From Pararobbsia silviterrae (GTDB lineage Bacteria > Pseudomonadota > Gammaproteobacteria > Burkholderiales > Burkholderiaceae), in contig NZ_RBZU01000004.1 of the NCBI RefSeq assembly GCF_003628125.1, forward strand, positions 372,001-436,000: a stretch of DNA of 64,000 bases, in the 5' to 3' direction. Below are positions 18,363 to 27,231 of the stretch, piece after piece. Below the pieces are notes generated by a model that did not search any database, was not told the DNA's origin, and worked only from the letters and a program-made list of their open reading frames with translations. The translations under genes were made by a program, and so were the position numbers. Within the stretch, counting starts at the first letter, position 1, and each line of letters begins with the position of its first letter.

Positions 18363-19765
18363 ACACGCACGCATCGGTCGTCGATGTTCAAGGCTTTATC
18401 GACGATCATCGTTTTTCGCCGTATCAGTGGGTCGTCTTCGTTCTGTGTTTCCTCGTCGTCGCGGCCGACGGCTTCGATACGGCCGCCGTCGGTTTCGTCG
18501 CGCCGTCGCTGCTCGATCAATGGCATATCAGCCGCGCGGCGCTCGGTCCCGTCATGAGCGCCGCGTTGATCGGCCTCGGCTTCGGCGCGCTCGTCGCCGG
18601 TCCGATCGCGGATCGCATCGGCCGCAAGAGCGTGCTCGCGCTCTCGGTGTTCTTCTTCGGACTCTGGAGTCTCGCTTCAGCCACGGCGACGTCGGTCGAA
18701 TCGCTGACGATCCTGCGTCTGTTGACGGGCCTCGGCCTCGGCGCGGCGATGCCCAATGCCGTCACGCTGATGTCCGAATACGCCCCGGCGCGCACGCGCG
18801 CCGTCATCGTCAATGCGATGTTCTGCGGGTTTTCCGCGGGGCTGACGATCGGCGGCTTGTCCGCGTCGTGGCTGATTCCGCATCTCGGCTGGCAAAGCGT
18901 GCTCGTGATGGGCGGCGCGTGGCCGATCGCATTGGCGGCCGTCATCGTGCTCGCGTTGCCCGAGTCCGTGCAATTCATGGTGCTCCGCAAGCGTCCCGCG
19001 GCGCGCATCGCGAAGGTGCTGCGCCGGATCGCCGACGACACGAAGCTTGACGCCTGCACGTTCACCGCGCGCGATACGCGTGATGCCGCGAAGCGTCAGT
19101 CGTCGCTTGCCACGATCGTGTCGAAGCGCTTTCGCACGCGCACGATTCTGTTGTGGATCGCTTACTTCATGGGTCTCGTCATCTACTACCTGCTTACGAG
19201 CTGGATGCCGACCTTGTTCCGCGACGCCGGATTCGACATGCGGCATGCCGCGTTGATCACCTCGCTGTTTCCGCTCGGCGGCATCGTCGGGAATCTGGGC
19301 CTCGGCTGGATCATGGATCGTGCGAATGCGCGTCGCGCGATCGCCGTGACGTATCTGATCTCCGCGCTGCTCGTGCTTGCGATCGGCGCGCATCTCGGCG
19401 GTCTCGACATGCTCGGCGTGCTCGTGTTCTTCATGGGTACGGCTGTCACGAGCGCGGTCACGTCGATGTCGGCCTTTGCGGCGAGTCTGTATCCGACGCA
19501 TAGCCGCGCGACGGGCGTGGCCTGGATGCTGGGCGTCGGCCGCAGCGGCGCCGTCGTCGGCGCATTCGTCGGCGCGTTGCTGATGAATATGAATCTCGCG
19601 TTCGGCACGGTGTTTAGCGTGCTCGCGATTCCCGCCGTCGCCGCGGCCTGCGCATTGACGGTCATGCGCGTCTGCGAACGCGGCGATCGCCTTGGGCAGG
19701 ACGACGGACTCGACAGGGATGCGGGCGCGATCGCCGCGGTGCGCGGCGAACCCTGGGCGCATTGA
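18359..19765 (+). CDS. MFS transporter of the AAHS family
   Basis: 468-residue inner-membrane symporter, closely built like the carrier at 1771-3162: VVAADGFDTAAVGFVAPSL near residue 40, ADRIGRKS after helix 2, GLGLGAAMPNAVTLMSEY in helix 4. About twelve hydrophobic segments. GGAGGA stands directly before the ATG. As last gene of the SDR/FAD/NIPSNAP operon it probably imports the operon's substrate, most likely an organic acid. The substrate is unproven. Confidence 0.87.
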   Translation: MNTHASVVDVQGFIDDHRFSPYQWVVFVLCFLVVAADGFDTAAVGFVAPSLLDQWHISRAALGPVMSAALIGLGFGALVAGPIADRIGRKSVLALSVFFFGLWSLASATATSVESLTILRLLTGLGLGAAMPNAVTLMSEYAPARTRAVIVNAMFCGFSAGLTIGGLSASWLIPHLGWQSVLVMGGAWPIALAAVIVLALPESVQFMVLRKRPAARIAKVLRRIADDTKLDACTFTARDTRDAAKRQSSLATIVSKRFRTRTILLWIAYFMGLVIYYLLTSWMPTLFRDAGFDMRHAALITSLFPLGGIVGNLGLGWIMDRANARRAIAVTYLISALLVLAIGAHLGGLDMLGVLVFFMGTAVTSAVTSMSAFAASLYPTHSRATGVAWMLGVGRSGAVVGAFVGALLMNMNLAFGTVFSVLAIPAVAAACALTVMRVCERGDRLGQDDGLDRDAGAIAAVRGEPWAH

Positions 19766-19902
19766 GGTCGGGGGCCCCGTCGATGCGTGTGTCCGTCACG
19801 ACCGTCTCAGGGCAGTCGTGACGGCAGCGAGACGGGCAATAAGCGGGATGTCGTTTGGGGTTTCCATCAATGTCGGACATGGGGGGCGTTGTCATTACAA
19901 TT

Positions 19903-19915
19903 CGTCAGTCTGACG
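19903..19915. promoter_or_regulatory. palindromic operator candidate upstream of the TetR gene
   Basis: CGTCAGTCTGACG is a perfect palindrome (6+1+6) 24 bases before the TetR start, followed by TGACGTCACGTCAC. TetR-family proteins commonly bind such short palindromes in their own promoters, so autoregulation is likely. This is inference from position. Confidence 0.45.
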
Positions 19916-19939
19916 TCACGTCACCAGGCGGATCCTCCG

Positions 19940-20725
19940 ATGTCCGAACTCCACGAAACCGAGCATCCGAAGCACGTCGCCGATCATCGTTCGCTCGTGG
20001 CCGAGAAGAAGCGGGCCGCGATGCGCGCGCGATTGCTCGACGCGGCCATGCGCGTGTTTTCCGACGACGCCTATTCCTCGCCCGTCATCGACGATGTGAT
20101 TCGCGAGGCGGCCGTCTCGCGCGGCACCTTCTATAACTATTTCGATTCGCTCGACGAAGTGCTGGCCGCGATCGGCCGAGCCTTCAGCGATGAAATGGCG
20201 ACCGGCGTGCTACCGATTTACGACGTGCTCGCCGAGCCGTGGCAACGCGCATCGGTCGGCTTTCGCGTGTTTCTCGTGCGCGCGCTCGTCGATCGCAAAT
20301 GGGCCGGTTTTCTCGTGCGCGTCGATGCGTGGCCGCATAACTCGATGGTGGGCAGGTATATGACCGCCGACCTCGAAAGCGGCCGGCGCAAAGGGCAATT
20401 CGCGTTCGACGATGTGGGCGTCGCGGCGGATTTTCTGATGGGTGCTTCGGTTCGCACGATCCAGTCGATCCGGCAAGGCGTGCGCGATCCCGATGCCTAC
20501 ATGGATGCGGCCGTGCGCATGGAGCTCGCGAGCCTTGGCTGCGGCGCCGAACTCGCGGCGCGCGGCGTCGCGTTTTCAAGCGCGTATCTGCATGACTGGG
20601 CGAAGGGTGTCGTCGTTGCGCCGAAGCCCGCGTGGGCACGCCATCTGCGCTCGAAAGGCGGCAAATTCTCTCTGGCCGAAGCGCCTTCCGTCGATATGGC
20701 GGACGTCTCGCTTAAGCCGATTTGA
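19940..20725 (+). CDS. TetR-family transcriptional regulator
   Basis: 261-residue TetR regulator. The DNA-binding domain reads RARLLDAAMRVFSDDAYSSP, then VIREAAVSRGTFYNYFDSLDE (recognition helix). The remaining two thirds are the effector/dimer domain. The start at 19940 (MSELHETEH) gives a typical TetR N-terminal arm. Its stop overlaps the end of the convergent patatin gene by 14 bases. Target genes may be itself or the MFS operon upstream. Confidence 0.9.
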   Translation: MSELHETEHPKHVADHRSLVAEKKRAAMRARLLDAAMRVFSDDAYSSPVIDDVIREAAVSRGTFYNYFDSLDEVLAAIGRAFSDEMATGVLPIYDVLAEPWQRASVGFRVFLVRALVDRKWAGFLVRVDAWPHNSMVGRYMTADLESGRRKGQFAFDDVGVAADFLMGASVRTIQSIRQGVRDPDAYMDAAVRMELASLGCGAELAARGVAFSSAYLHDWAKGVVVAPKPAWARHLRSKGGKFSLAEAPSVDMADVSLKPI

Positions 20726-22118
20726 GCGTCGACGTCTTGGCGCGGCTACGCGTGCGCTTGGCCGTCGCGGGCGTGTTCGACTGATCGTTCGCGGCGGCCG
20801 CGGCGCGTTTGTTCGCAGCGGGCGCGCCGGCGTTTCGGGTCTTGGCGCTCGCTGTGGCCGGGGTCTCCGGTGCCTCCGGTGTGTCCGGTGTTTCCGGCAC
20901 TTCCGCGGAGACGCCCGGTTGCGCGCCCGGCGGGATCTGATGCCGGTGAATATCGTGCGTCGCGAAGCCGAGTTCGCGGCTCGGGATGTCGAACCACTCG
21001 GCATGCGTAAACGAACGCCGAATGTCCTCGAGTCCGCTGCTCCAATGCTCGCTAAGCGTATCGAAGCTGAACTCGTAGTCCTTGTAGTGACCTTCGTAGA
21101 ACTTGTTGTTGTAGATCAGGTGCACGATATTGATCGCGCCGCCGTCGGCAAGATCGGCCGCCTCCTGAACCAGCGGATGCGTACGGCGCACCTCGTCGGG
21201 CAGCAGGTCGATCATTTCCTTGAGCACGCGCTTGTGCTTCTGCTTGGCCGACAGCAGGTTCGTGATCGCGCGCGTGCGGCTCGAGAATTGAATGTCCTTC
21301 GTGCGTTCCGAGACATCGGGGAAATCGCCCGGCAGATTGCCGCGCGCGCTCCAGAGATCGACCTGCAGCACGAGCGTGTCCTTGTGCTGATTGTCCTCGA
21401 TGATTTCCGTGAGCGGCGTGTTCGAGACGAGGCCGCCGTCCCAGTAGTATTCGCCGTCGATTTCAACGGCGGGAAAACCCGGCGGCAAGGCGCCGGACGC
21501 CATGAAATGTTCGGGCTTCAGACACATTTTCGTGTTGTCGAAGTAGATCAGATTCCCTTTGCGGACGTTGACGGCACCGACCGATACGCGGATGCCGCCG
21601 CGATTGATCCGGTCGAAGTCGGCATAGTCGAGCAGCGTCTTGCGCAGCGCGGCGGTGTCGTAGAAGCTGACTTCGTCGGGCTGACGCTTGTCGAAACCCG
21701 GGATCGGCAACGGGACGCGCGGTGTGAAGAACCGTCGCTGACCTTCGGTCAGCGTACGGCTTGCCGACCACATGCTGGCCCACTTGCGCGCGTGGTCGCC
21801 GAGTCCGAACGCGGTCGCCGCTTGCGCCGCGAATGCACCGAACGAATCCGCGGGCTGGCAGATCGCGTTCCAGAATTCGCGCAAGGCCTTGACGCGATCC
21901 TCGGGCGCATTGCCCGCGATGATCGCCGTATTGAGCGCGCCGATCGAGATGCCCGCGACCCAGCTCGGATGCACGCCGACTTCGGCCAGTCCTTCGTAGA
22001 CGCCCGCTTGATACGATCCGAGCGCACCGCCGCCCTGAAGCACGAGCGCGACCTCGTCGTAGTGCGGCAACTCGAAGGCAAGCGTCTTGGCGGCGGTGTT
22101 GCGTGGGCTCGTAGGCAC
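20712..22118 (-). CDS. patatin-like phospholipase
   Basis: 468-residue serine hydrolase of the patatin family with DUF3734-type C-terminal region. The oxyanion loop is LQGGGALGSYQAG, the nucleophile elbow GISIG lies near residue 57, and the catalytic Asp is in WDGGLVSNTP, a Ser-Asp dyad. The tail after about residue 400 is an Ala/Thr/Pro/Lys-rich low-complexity stretch. Translation appears to start at GTG with AAGGAG upstream. In Burkholderia relatives this gene sits with acetoacetate decarboxylase and 3-hydroxybutyrate dehydrogenase, suggesting a role in ketone body or polyhydroxybutyrate-linked lipid metabolism. Confidence 0.9.
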   Translation of the reverse strand: MPTSPRNTAAKTLAFELPHYDEVALVLQGGGALGSYQAGVYEGLAEVGVHPSWVAGISIGALNTAIIAGNAPEDRVKALREFWNAICQPADSFGAFAAQAATAFGLGDHARKWASMWSASRTLTEGQRRFFTPRVPLPIPGFDKRQPDEVSFYDTAALRKTLLDYADFDRINRGGIRVSVGAVNVRKGNLIYFDNTKMCLKPEHFMASGALPPGFPAVEIDGEYYWDGGLVSNTPLTEIIEDNQHKDTLVLQVDLWSARGNLPGDFPDVSERTKDIQFSSRTRAITNLLSAKQKHKRVLKEMIDLLPDEVRRTHPLVQEAADLADGGAINIVHLIYNNKFYEGHYKDYEFSFDTLSEHWSSGLEDIRRSFTHAEWFDIPSRELGFATHDIHRHQIPPGAQPGVSAEVPETPDTPEAPETPATASAKTRNAGAPAANKRAAAAANDQSNTPATAKRTRSRAKTSTLKSA

Positions 22119-22186
22119 GGGCGCTCCTTGTTCTTGTTCGCGTCAGTCGGTCGGACCGCGTTGAATCGGGGTAGCGGGTCGGCGCG

Positions 22187-22981
22187 TCAGTCGTTCGCGG
22201 CGCGCTTGAGATACTCCGTCGGCTCGACGTCGTTCGAGGCCAGATAGTCGTAGACGACTTCGCCGATATCGAGTGTCAGGTTCGAAATGATATGTCGGGC
22301 GCCGACGACGCGCTTGACAGGCAGATCGGCCACGGGCGCGAGCGCATGCGCGTGAAGTTCGAGCGCGGCCGGGCCTTCCCATGCGCCGATGACGGACACG
22401 TCACGCAGATAGAAGCGCACGAGTTCGCAGATTCGCGCCGAGCCGTCGACGTGCGGCACGACCTTGAGCAGATAGTTCGGCGTTTCCGCGAGCTTGCGGC
22501 GTTCGGCTTCGATATCGAGTTCGCGGAATTTATAGCCCATCGTGCCCGTCGCGATGCGCTGCGAGCCGTAGTCGAGCGTGCCGAGCAGCGTATCGCGTCC
22601 GTCGACGCCGAGCCGCGGCGTCGCGAGCTTCTTCGGAAAGCCCCAGATTTCGCGGCCGCCCGCGATCGGACCTTCATCGTCGAGATACATCGCGTGCGTA
22701 TAGCTGCCCTTGTTGCCGTGTTCGTCGATGACCGAGATCACCTGGCCGCTTTCGGTGTAATCGCCGAAGCCCGACGAGTCCGGCATCCGGATGAATTCGT
22801 AGTGAACGAGCCCGCTATCGACGCGCAGCGGTTCCGGCACGACCGCATGCAAAGCGTCGAGATCCGTCTCGTACGAGATGATGAAGTATTCGCGATTGAC
22901 GAAGCGGAACGGCGGCTTCGGATAGGACGGGTTATGAAAGGGCATCGCATACGCGTGCTTGCGGATCTCTTCGATTTTCAT
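22187..22981 (-). CDS. adc: acetoacetate decarboxylase
   Basis: 264-residue enzyme that decarboxylates acetoacetate to acetone and CO2. The Schiff-base lysine lies in [10 protein letters not shown], and the conserved [14 protein letters not shown] precedes it. GGAGG lies five bases before the ATG at 22981. It is upstream of the patatin gene on the same strand with a 68-base gap, so both are probably one transcript. The usual third partner, a 3-hydroxybutyrate dehydrogenase, is absent here. Confidence 0.93.
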   Translation of the reverse strand: MKIEEIRKHAYAMPFHNPSYPKPPFRFVNREYFIISYETDLDALHAVVPEPLRVDSGLVHYEFIRMPDSSGFGDYTESGQVISVIDEHGNKGSYTHAMYLDDEGPIAGGREIWGFPKKLATPRLGVDGRDTLLGTLDYGSQRIATGTMGYKFRELDIEAERRKLAETPNYLLKVVPHVDGSARICELVRFYLRDVSVIGAWEGPAALELHAHALAPVADLPVKRVVGARHIISNLTLDIGEVVYDYLASNDVEPTEYLKRAAND

Positions 22982-23293
22982 CAAAACCTCCGGGCCTCGT
23001 GTCGAATGGGCTTCACTTTAAGATTTGTGCTCTGCAGCGTCAATGCTGCGGGCCGCACAGAATAAAAGGGACGGGCGCTTGTGCGCCGCAGCGCGGCGCA
23101 GGCGTGCGCGATGCGTGTCCTCAGCCCGCAATGAACGCGCATCCATGTTGCGCGATCATGTCAAAGCGGCGCGAATCGGGCTTGGAGAGGTCGAAAGCTT
23201 TCGATGTCCTTTCGGTTGTCGAAACGCGATGCCGATGCCCGATGCGATCGCGTGGCCGGGTGCGTCGTGCGACAAACGGCGCGGGAGCACGTC
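22982..23293. other. gap between adc and the BON-like gene
   Basis: About 310 bases holding the divergent promoters of adc (left) and the lipoprotein-like gene (right). CACTTTAAGATTTG near 23011 is the only AT-rich patch. No convincing coding frame or repeat was seen. Confidence 0.5.
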
Positions 23294-23857
23294 ATGAACC
23301 GATCCATCCGAGCCGATGCGCGCGTGTTCGCACGTTTCGCGTGCGTGTTGGGGTTATCGATGTCGATGGCGTGTCAGGCGGACGCGCCGCGCCGCAATCA
23401 CGGCGACGATCCCTTTTTCTCGATCTCGAACGGCATCGCGCGGTGTCCGGTGCCGCTCGGTCCGCTGCAGACCGACGAGGAATGGCTCGCGAATGCGCAC
23501 AATCGTATCGAGCACGGTAACAATTGCTGGAGCGAAGGGCGGTGCCGGCTTGCGAATGCGTACGCATACGACAAGGAGATCGCCGAGACCGTCGGCCGCC
23601 GTCTGCGCCATGTCGACACGCTCGGATTGAACTGGCGGCAGCGCACGACGCTCTGGCTCGTGATTCAAAGCAGAGTGATCTTCGTCCAGGGATGCGTCGC
23701 GCCGGACTTCGATATACACCGGTTCGTCTTCGTGCTCGGACAAACCGCCGACGTCGATCGCGTGATCGACGACACGATGACGGATCCGGCGTCGGCGGAC
23801 GTACCCTATCGGACGCAGGCCGATCCTGACCGGATGCCGGCCGACAAAGCACCTTGA
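23294..23857 (+). CDS. putative exported BON-like domain protein
   Basis: 187-residue protein. The N-terminus (MNRSIRADAR, then a hydrophobic stretch ending SMSMAC) looks like a signal peptide, perhaps with a weak lipobox at Cys27. The C-terminal half (RVIFVQGCV, then FVFVLGQTADVDRVI) resembles a BON domain, which binds phospholipid at the envelope. Several Cys residues could form disulfides. GGGAG stands before the ATG. Its stop abuts the rubredoxin stop on the other strand. Function is unknown. Confidence 0.68.
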   Translation: MNRSIRADARVFARFACVLGLSMSMACQADAPRRNHGDDPFFSISNGIARCPVPLGPLQTDEEWLANAHNRIEHGNNCWSEGRCRLANAYAYDKEIAETVGRRLRHVDTLGLNWRQRTTLWLVIQSRVIFVQGCVAPDFDIHRFVFVLGQTADVDRVIDDTMTDPASADVPYRTQADPDRMPADKAP

Positions 23858-23858
23858 T

Positions 23859-24377
23859 TCAGAACTCGACGAGCGCGAAGTCGTCCTTGCCGACGTCGCA
23901 CAACGGACAGCGCCAGTCGTCGGGGATGTCTTCCCAACGCGTGCCTGGGGCGATGCCGTCTTCGGGAATGCCGGCGGCTTCGTCATAGACCCAGCCGCAA
24001 ATCACGCAGACCCATTGACGCGGCGCGTCGCCTTCGACGGCGGGCGAGGCGCCATCGAGCAGCGCCACGTCGGCTTCGGCCGGCGACGCGCCGGCGCCGG
24101 TGCCCGAATCCGCGTGGGCGCTCGAACGCGCGGCGGATGCGCGCGACCGCGACACGGCACGCGTGGCAGCGTCTTCGACTGCCGTTTCGGGACCCGTGAG
24201 ATTGATGATGCGCGGCGGCGCGGTGTCATCGCGCGGCGTCGAGAAATAGGCCTGCAATTGCGCGAGCAGCGCGCGTGCTTCGTCGGCATCGAGGTCGATC
24301 CAGTACGGGTCGCCCGCCGCGTCGTTGACGCGATTCGATGCAAATTGAAGTTCGATAGCCGTGCCTTTCTTGTACAT
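23859..24377 (-). CDS. rubredoxin-domain protein with N-terminal extension
   Basis: 172-residue protein. The last 50 residues are a complete rubredoxin with iron ligands in VCVICGWVYDE and RCPLCDVGKDDF, so it should carry a single Fe(Cys)4 centre for electron transfer. The first 50 residues (MYKKGTAIELQFASN, then DADEARALLAQLQ) form an unrecognised small domain, joined by an Ala/Ser/Gly-rich linker. Typical rubredoxins are about 55 residues. The start at 24377 is the first Met of the conserved-looking segment; 24404 is possible. Confidence 0.85.
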   Translation of the reverse strand: MYKKGTAIELQFASNRVNDAAGDPYWIDLDADEARALLAQLQAYFSTPRDDTAPPRIINLTGPETAVEDAATRAVSRSRASAARSSAHADSGTGAGASPAEADVALLDGASPAVEGDAPRQWVCVICGWVYDEAAGIPEDGIAPGTRWEDIPDDWRCPLCDVGKDDFALVEF

Positions 24378-24716
24378 ACGGGTCGTACACCTGCGTCTGG
24401 ACATCCCGCGGTCGCCGGGGCGGCCACCGCATCGAGGGCGACAGTGTAGGGAATGCGCGCGCGATGAAAAACGCCGCGATTCCGGACGCAGCGTTCCGAT
24501 TTTCATGACAATCGAATCGCACCCGTTGCTCGCCCGGGCTCCAAGCGAGCAACGCGTCGCCGTTCGTCTCGCCCGTCCCGCCAGGCCCGCCCGGCTCGGC
24601 CGCCGCGCGGTTTCAGCTATAGTCCGGATCCAGACAAACGCCGAGTGTTGAACGCGCGGCGTGTCGGCATAATGATATGAAAGCGCTTTCAGTTTTGATC
24701 GCGCACGGGAGGACGC
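24378..24716. other. gap between the rubredoxin and beta-glucosidase genes
   Basis: About 340 bases with divergent promoters. It contains the LacI-type operator at 24678-24691 close to the beta-glucosidase start. No coding frame with a plausible start and codon pattern was seen. Confidence 0.5.
24678..24691. promoter_or_regulatory. LacI-family operator upstream of the beta-glucosidase
   Basis: TGAAAGCGCTTTCA is a perfect 14-base palindrome with the central CG typical of LacI/GalR-family operators. It lies 25 bases before the beta-glucosidase ATG, so a bound repressor would block its expression. No LacI-family gene is in the window. Confidence 0.7.
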
Positions 24717-27083
24717 ATGAATACGACATCGACAAGAGAGGAGCAACGCATGGACCTCGCGCAAGCGAACGTGAAGCAGCAGGCGGCGGAATGGGTCGCG
24801 AAGATGACGATCGAAGAGCAGGCGTTGCTGCTGTCCGGCGATGGCTGGTGGGCGACCCATGGCGTCGAACGGCTGGGGCTGCCGCCGATCGCGCTGTCCG
24901 ACGGACCGCACGGGCTTCGCAAGGTACGTCGCAACGACAGCGCGGGCGCCGAGGGCAGCGTGCCGTCGACGTGTTTCCCGACTGCATCGGCGCTTGCCGC
25001 GACGTGGAATGTCGATTTGTTGCGCGAGGTCGGTGCGGCGCTCGGACGTGAAGCGCAGGCCGTCGACGTGCAGGTGCTGCTCGGACCGGGCATCAACATC
25101 AAGCGTTCGCCGCTCGGCGGCCGGAACTTCGAATACTTTTCGGAAGATCCGGTGCTCGCGGGGCGCGCGGCCGCGGCCTATATCGAGGGCGTGCAAGGCG
25201 AGGGCGTCGGCACGTCGCTCAAGCATTTCGCCGTCAACAGTCAGGAAGATGAACGCATGGCGACGAGCTCCGATCTCGACCTGCGGACCCTGCACGAAAT
25301 CTATCTGCCCGCGTTCGAGATCGCCGTGACCGAGGCGCGGCCCTGGACGATCATGAGTTCGTACAACCTCGTGAACGGCACCTACGCATCGGAGAACGCG
25401 TACTTGCTGACCGATGTGCTGCGCCGCGACTGGGGCTTTGACGGACTCGTCGTCTCCGACTGGGGCGGCATCAACGATCGCGTGGCGGGCGTTGCCGCGG
25501 GCAACGATCTCGAGATGCCGGGCAGCGGCGACTACAACCGCAAGAAGATCATCGCGGCGGTCGAGGAGGGGCGTCTTTCGAAGCCGGCGCTCGCGCGCGC
25601 CGCCACGGAAGTGGCGGCGCTGATCCTGCGTGCGGTCGCGGGGCGCCGGCCGGACGCGACGTTCGACGTCGAGGCGCATCACGCGCTCGCGCGTCGCGCG
25701 GGCGCCGAGGCGATCGTGCTCCTCAAGAATGACGATCACGTGCTGCCGATCGCATCGGACAAGCAGGTCGCGCTGATCGGCGCATTTGCGACGACGCCGC
25801 GTTATCAGGGCGCGGGCAGTTCGATGGTCAATCCGACGCAATCGAGCAACGCGGCCGACGAGCTTGCCGCGATCGTCGGCGATGCGCGCCTGAGCTACGC
25901 GAGCGGCTACGACGCCGAAGGCGAGACGACCGACGCGCTCGTCGCCGAGGCCGTGCAACGCGCCGAGGGCGCCGATCTTGCCGTCATTTTCGCGGGGCTG
26001 CCCGATAGCTACGAATCGGAGGGTTTCGACCGGCGCTCGATCGACATGCCGCCCGGACACGTGCGGCTGATCGAGGCGGTGTCCGCGCGCCAGCCGAATG
26101 TCGTCGTCGTGCTGCTGAACGGTTCGGCTGTCTCGATGCCATGGGCGTCGCGCGTCAAGGGCATTGTCGAGGCATGGCTCGGCGGGCAGGCGGGCGGCGG
26201 CGCGATCGCCGACGTGCTGACGGGCCGCGCGAACCCGTCGGGCAAGCTCGCCGAGACGTTCCCGGCCTCGCTCGAACAGACGCCGACATTCCCCAATTTC
26301 CCGGGCCGCGCCGGTCATGCGGTGTATGGAGAGGGCGTGTTCGTCGGCTATCGCTACTACGACGCGAAGCGTATCGAGCCGCTGTTCCCGTTCGGTTTCG
26401 GTCTGAGCTACACGCAATTTGCCTATGAGGCGATTCGCACGAGCACGATGCGTTTCGATGCGGATCGGGACGGTGCGGTGACGGTCGAAGTCGATGTGCG
26501 CAACATCGGCAAGGTCGCGGGCAAGGAGGTCGTGCAGCTTTACGCGCATGAGCGCGCGCCGGTCGTCGCGCGGCCCGTCAACGAACTACGCGCCTTCAAG
26601 AAGGTCGCGCTCGAACCCGGCGAGCAGAAGACGGTTCGCTTCACATTGAGCCGGCGCGATTTCGCGTATTACGATGCGGCGCAAGAAGCGTGGGCCGTTC
26701 GGACGGGCACATTCGAGGTTCGCGCGGGCGGTTCGTCACGCGATTTGCCGCTCGTCGCGGCCATCGACGTATCGGCGGCGCAGACACGCACGAAGCCGCT
26801 TTCGCGTCGCTCGCTCGTCGGCGAATTCAAGCGCGTGCCCGGTGGTGAGGCGCTCTACGTCGAACTCGTGCGCGCGCTCGGTTTCGGTGCACTGCTGAGC
26901 ACGGACGACGAGGCGAGCATGACGCCCGACGAAATCGTGGCGATCCGCAAGGCGCGCATGGCGACCTTTGCATTCATCGACGATATGCCGGCGATCAAGG
27001 TCTGCGCGTTCTCGCATGGGGCACTGTCCGAAGCGCGGCTCGACGCGATGCTCGAACTTGCTCGAAAGGGTTTGGCCATCTAG
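24717..27083 (+). CDS. glycoside hydrolase family 3 beta-glucosidase
   Basis: 788-residue GH3 enzyme that releases beta-linked glucose or xylose from oligosaccharides or glycosides. The (beta/alpha)8 domain carries LKHFAVNSQE and the nucleophile Asp248 in LVVSDWGG. The second domain follows (HALARRAGAEAIVLLKND), then a fibronectin-III-like domain (VEVDVRNIGKVAGKEVVQLY). The last 100 residues (after SRRSLVGEFKR) are a C-terminal region seen in some GH3 enzymes. No signal peptide, so probably cytoplasmic. A second start at 24750 also has a ribosome site. Confidence 0.94.
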   Translation: MNTTSTREEQRMDLAQANVKQQAAEWVAKMTIEEQALLLSGDGWWATHGVERLGLPPIALSDGPHGLRKVRRNDSAGAEGSVPSTCFPTASALAATWNVDLLREVGAALGREAQAVDVQVLLGPGINIKRSPLGGRNFEYFSEDPVLAGRAAAAYIEGVQGEGVGTSLKHFAVNSQEDERMATSSDLDLRTLHEIYLPAFEIAVTEARPWTIMSSYNLVNGTYASENAYLLTDVLRRDWGFDGLVVSDWGGINDRVAGVAAGNDLEMPGSGDYNRKKIIAAVEEGRLSKPALARAATEVAALILRAVAGRRPDATFDVEAHHALARRAGAEAIVLLKNDDHVLPIASDKQVALIGAFATTPRYQGAGSSMVNPTQSSNAADELAAIVGDARLSYASGYDAEGETTDALVAEAVQRAEGADLAVIFAGLPDSYESEGFDRRSIDMPPGHVRLIEAVSARQPNVVVVLLNGSAVSMPWASRVKGIVEAWLGGQAGGGAIADVLTGRANPSGKLAETFPASLEQTPTFPNFPGRAGHAVYGEGVFVGYRYYDAKRIEPLFPFGFGLSYTQFAYEAIRTSTMRFDADRDGAVTVEVDVRNIGKVAGKEVVQLYAHERAPVVARPVNELRAFKKVALEPGEQKTVRFTLSRRDFAYYDAAQEAWAVRTGTFEVRAGGSSRDLPLVAAIDVSAAQTRTKPLSRRSLVGEFKRVPGGEALYVELVRALGFGALLSTDDEASMTPDEIVAIRKARMATFAFIDDMPAIKVCAFSHGALSEARLDAMLELARKGLAI

Positions 27084-27231
27084 GCTGCAGTGAGCGAGGT
27101 CACGGCGCACGCATCGCGTGCGCCGACGGCGGCCGCCGTGATTGACTTTTTTAACCGTGGCTCGCCCGCATGAGGGCAACCGCTCCCGGAGCGGCTGATA
27201 CAATGCGCGCAGTTCAAAGTCGGACAACGCA

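Noticed and set aside
24378-26549. Extension of the rubredoxin frame far upstream, across the beta-glucosidase gene
   Set aside because: The frame is open by base composition only; the part opposite the GH3 gene has no domain, and a start near 24377 gives a sensible protein.
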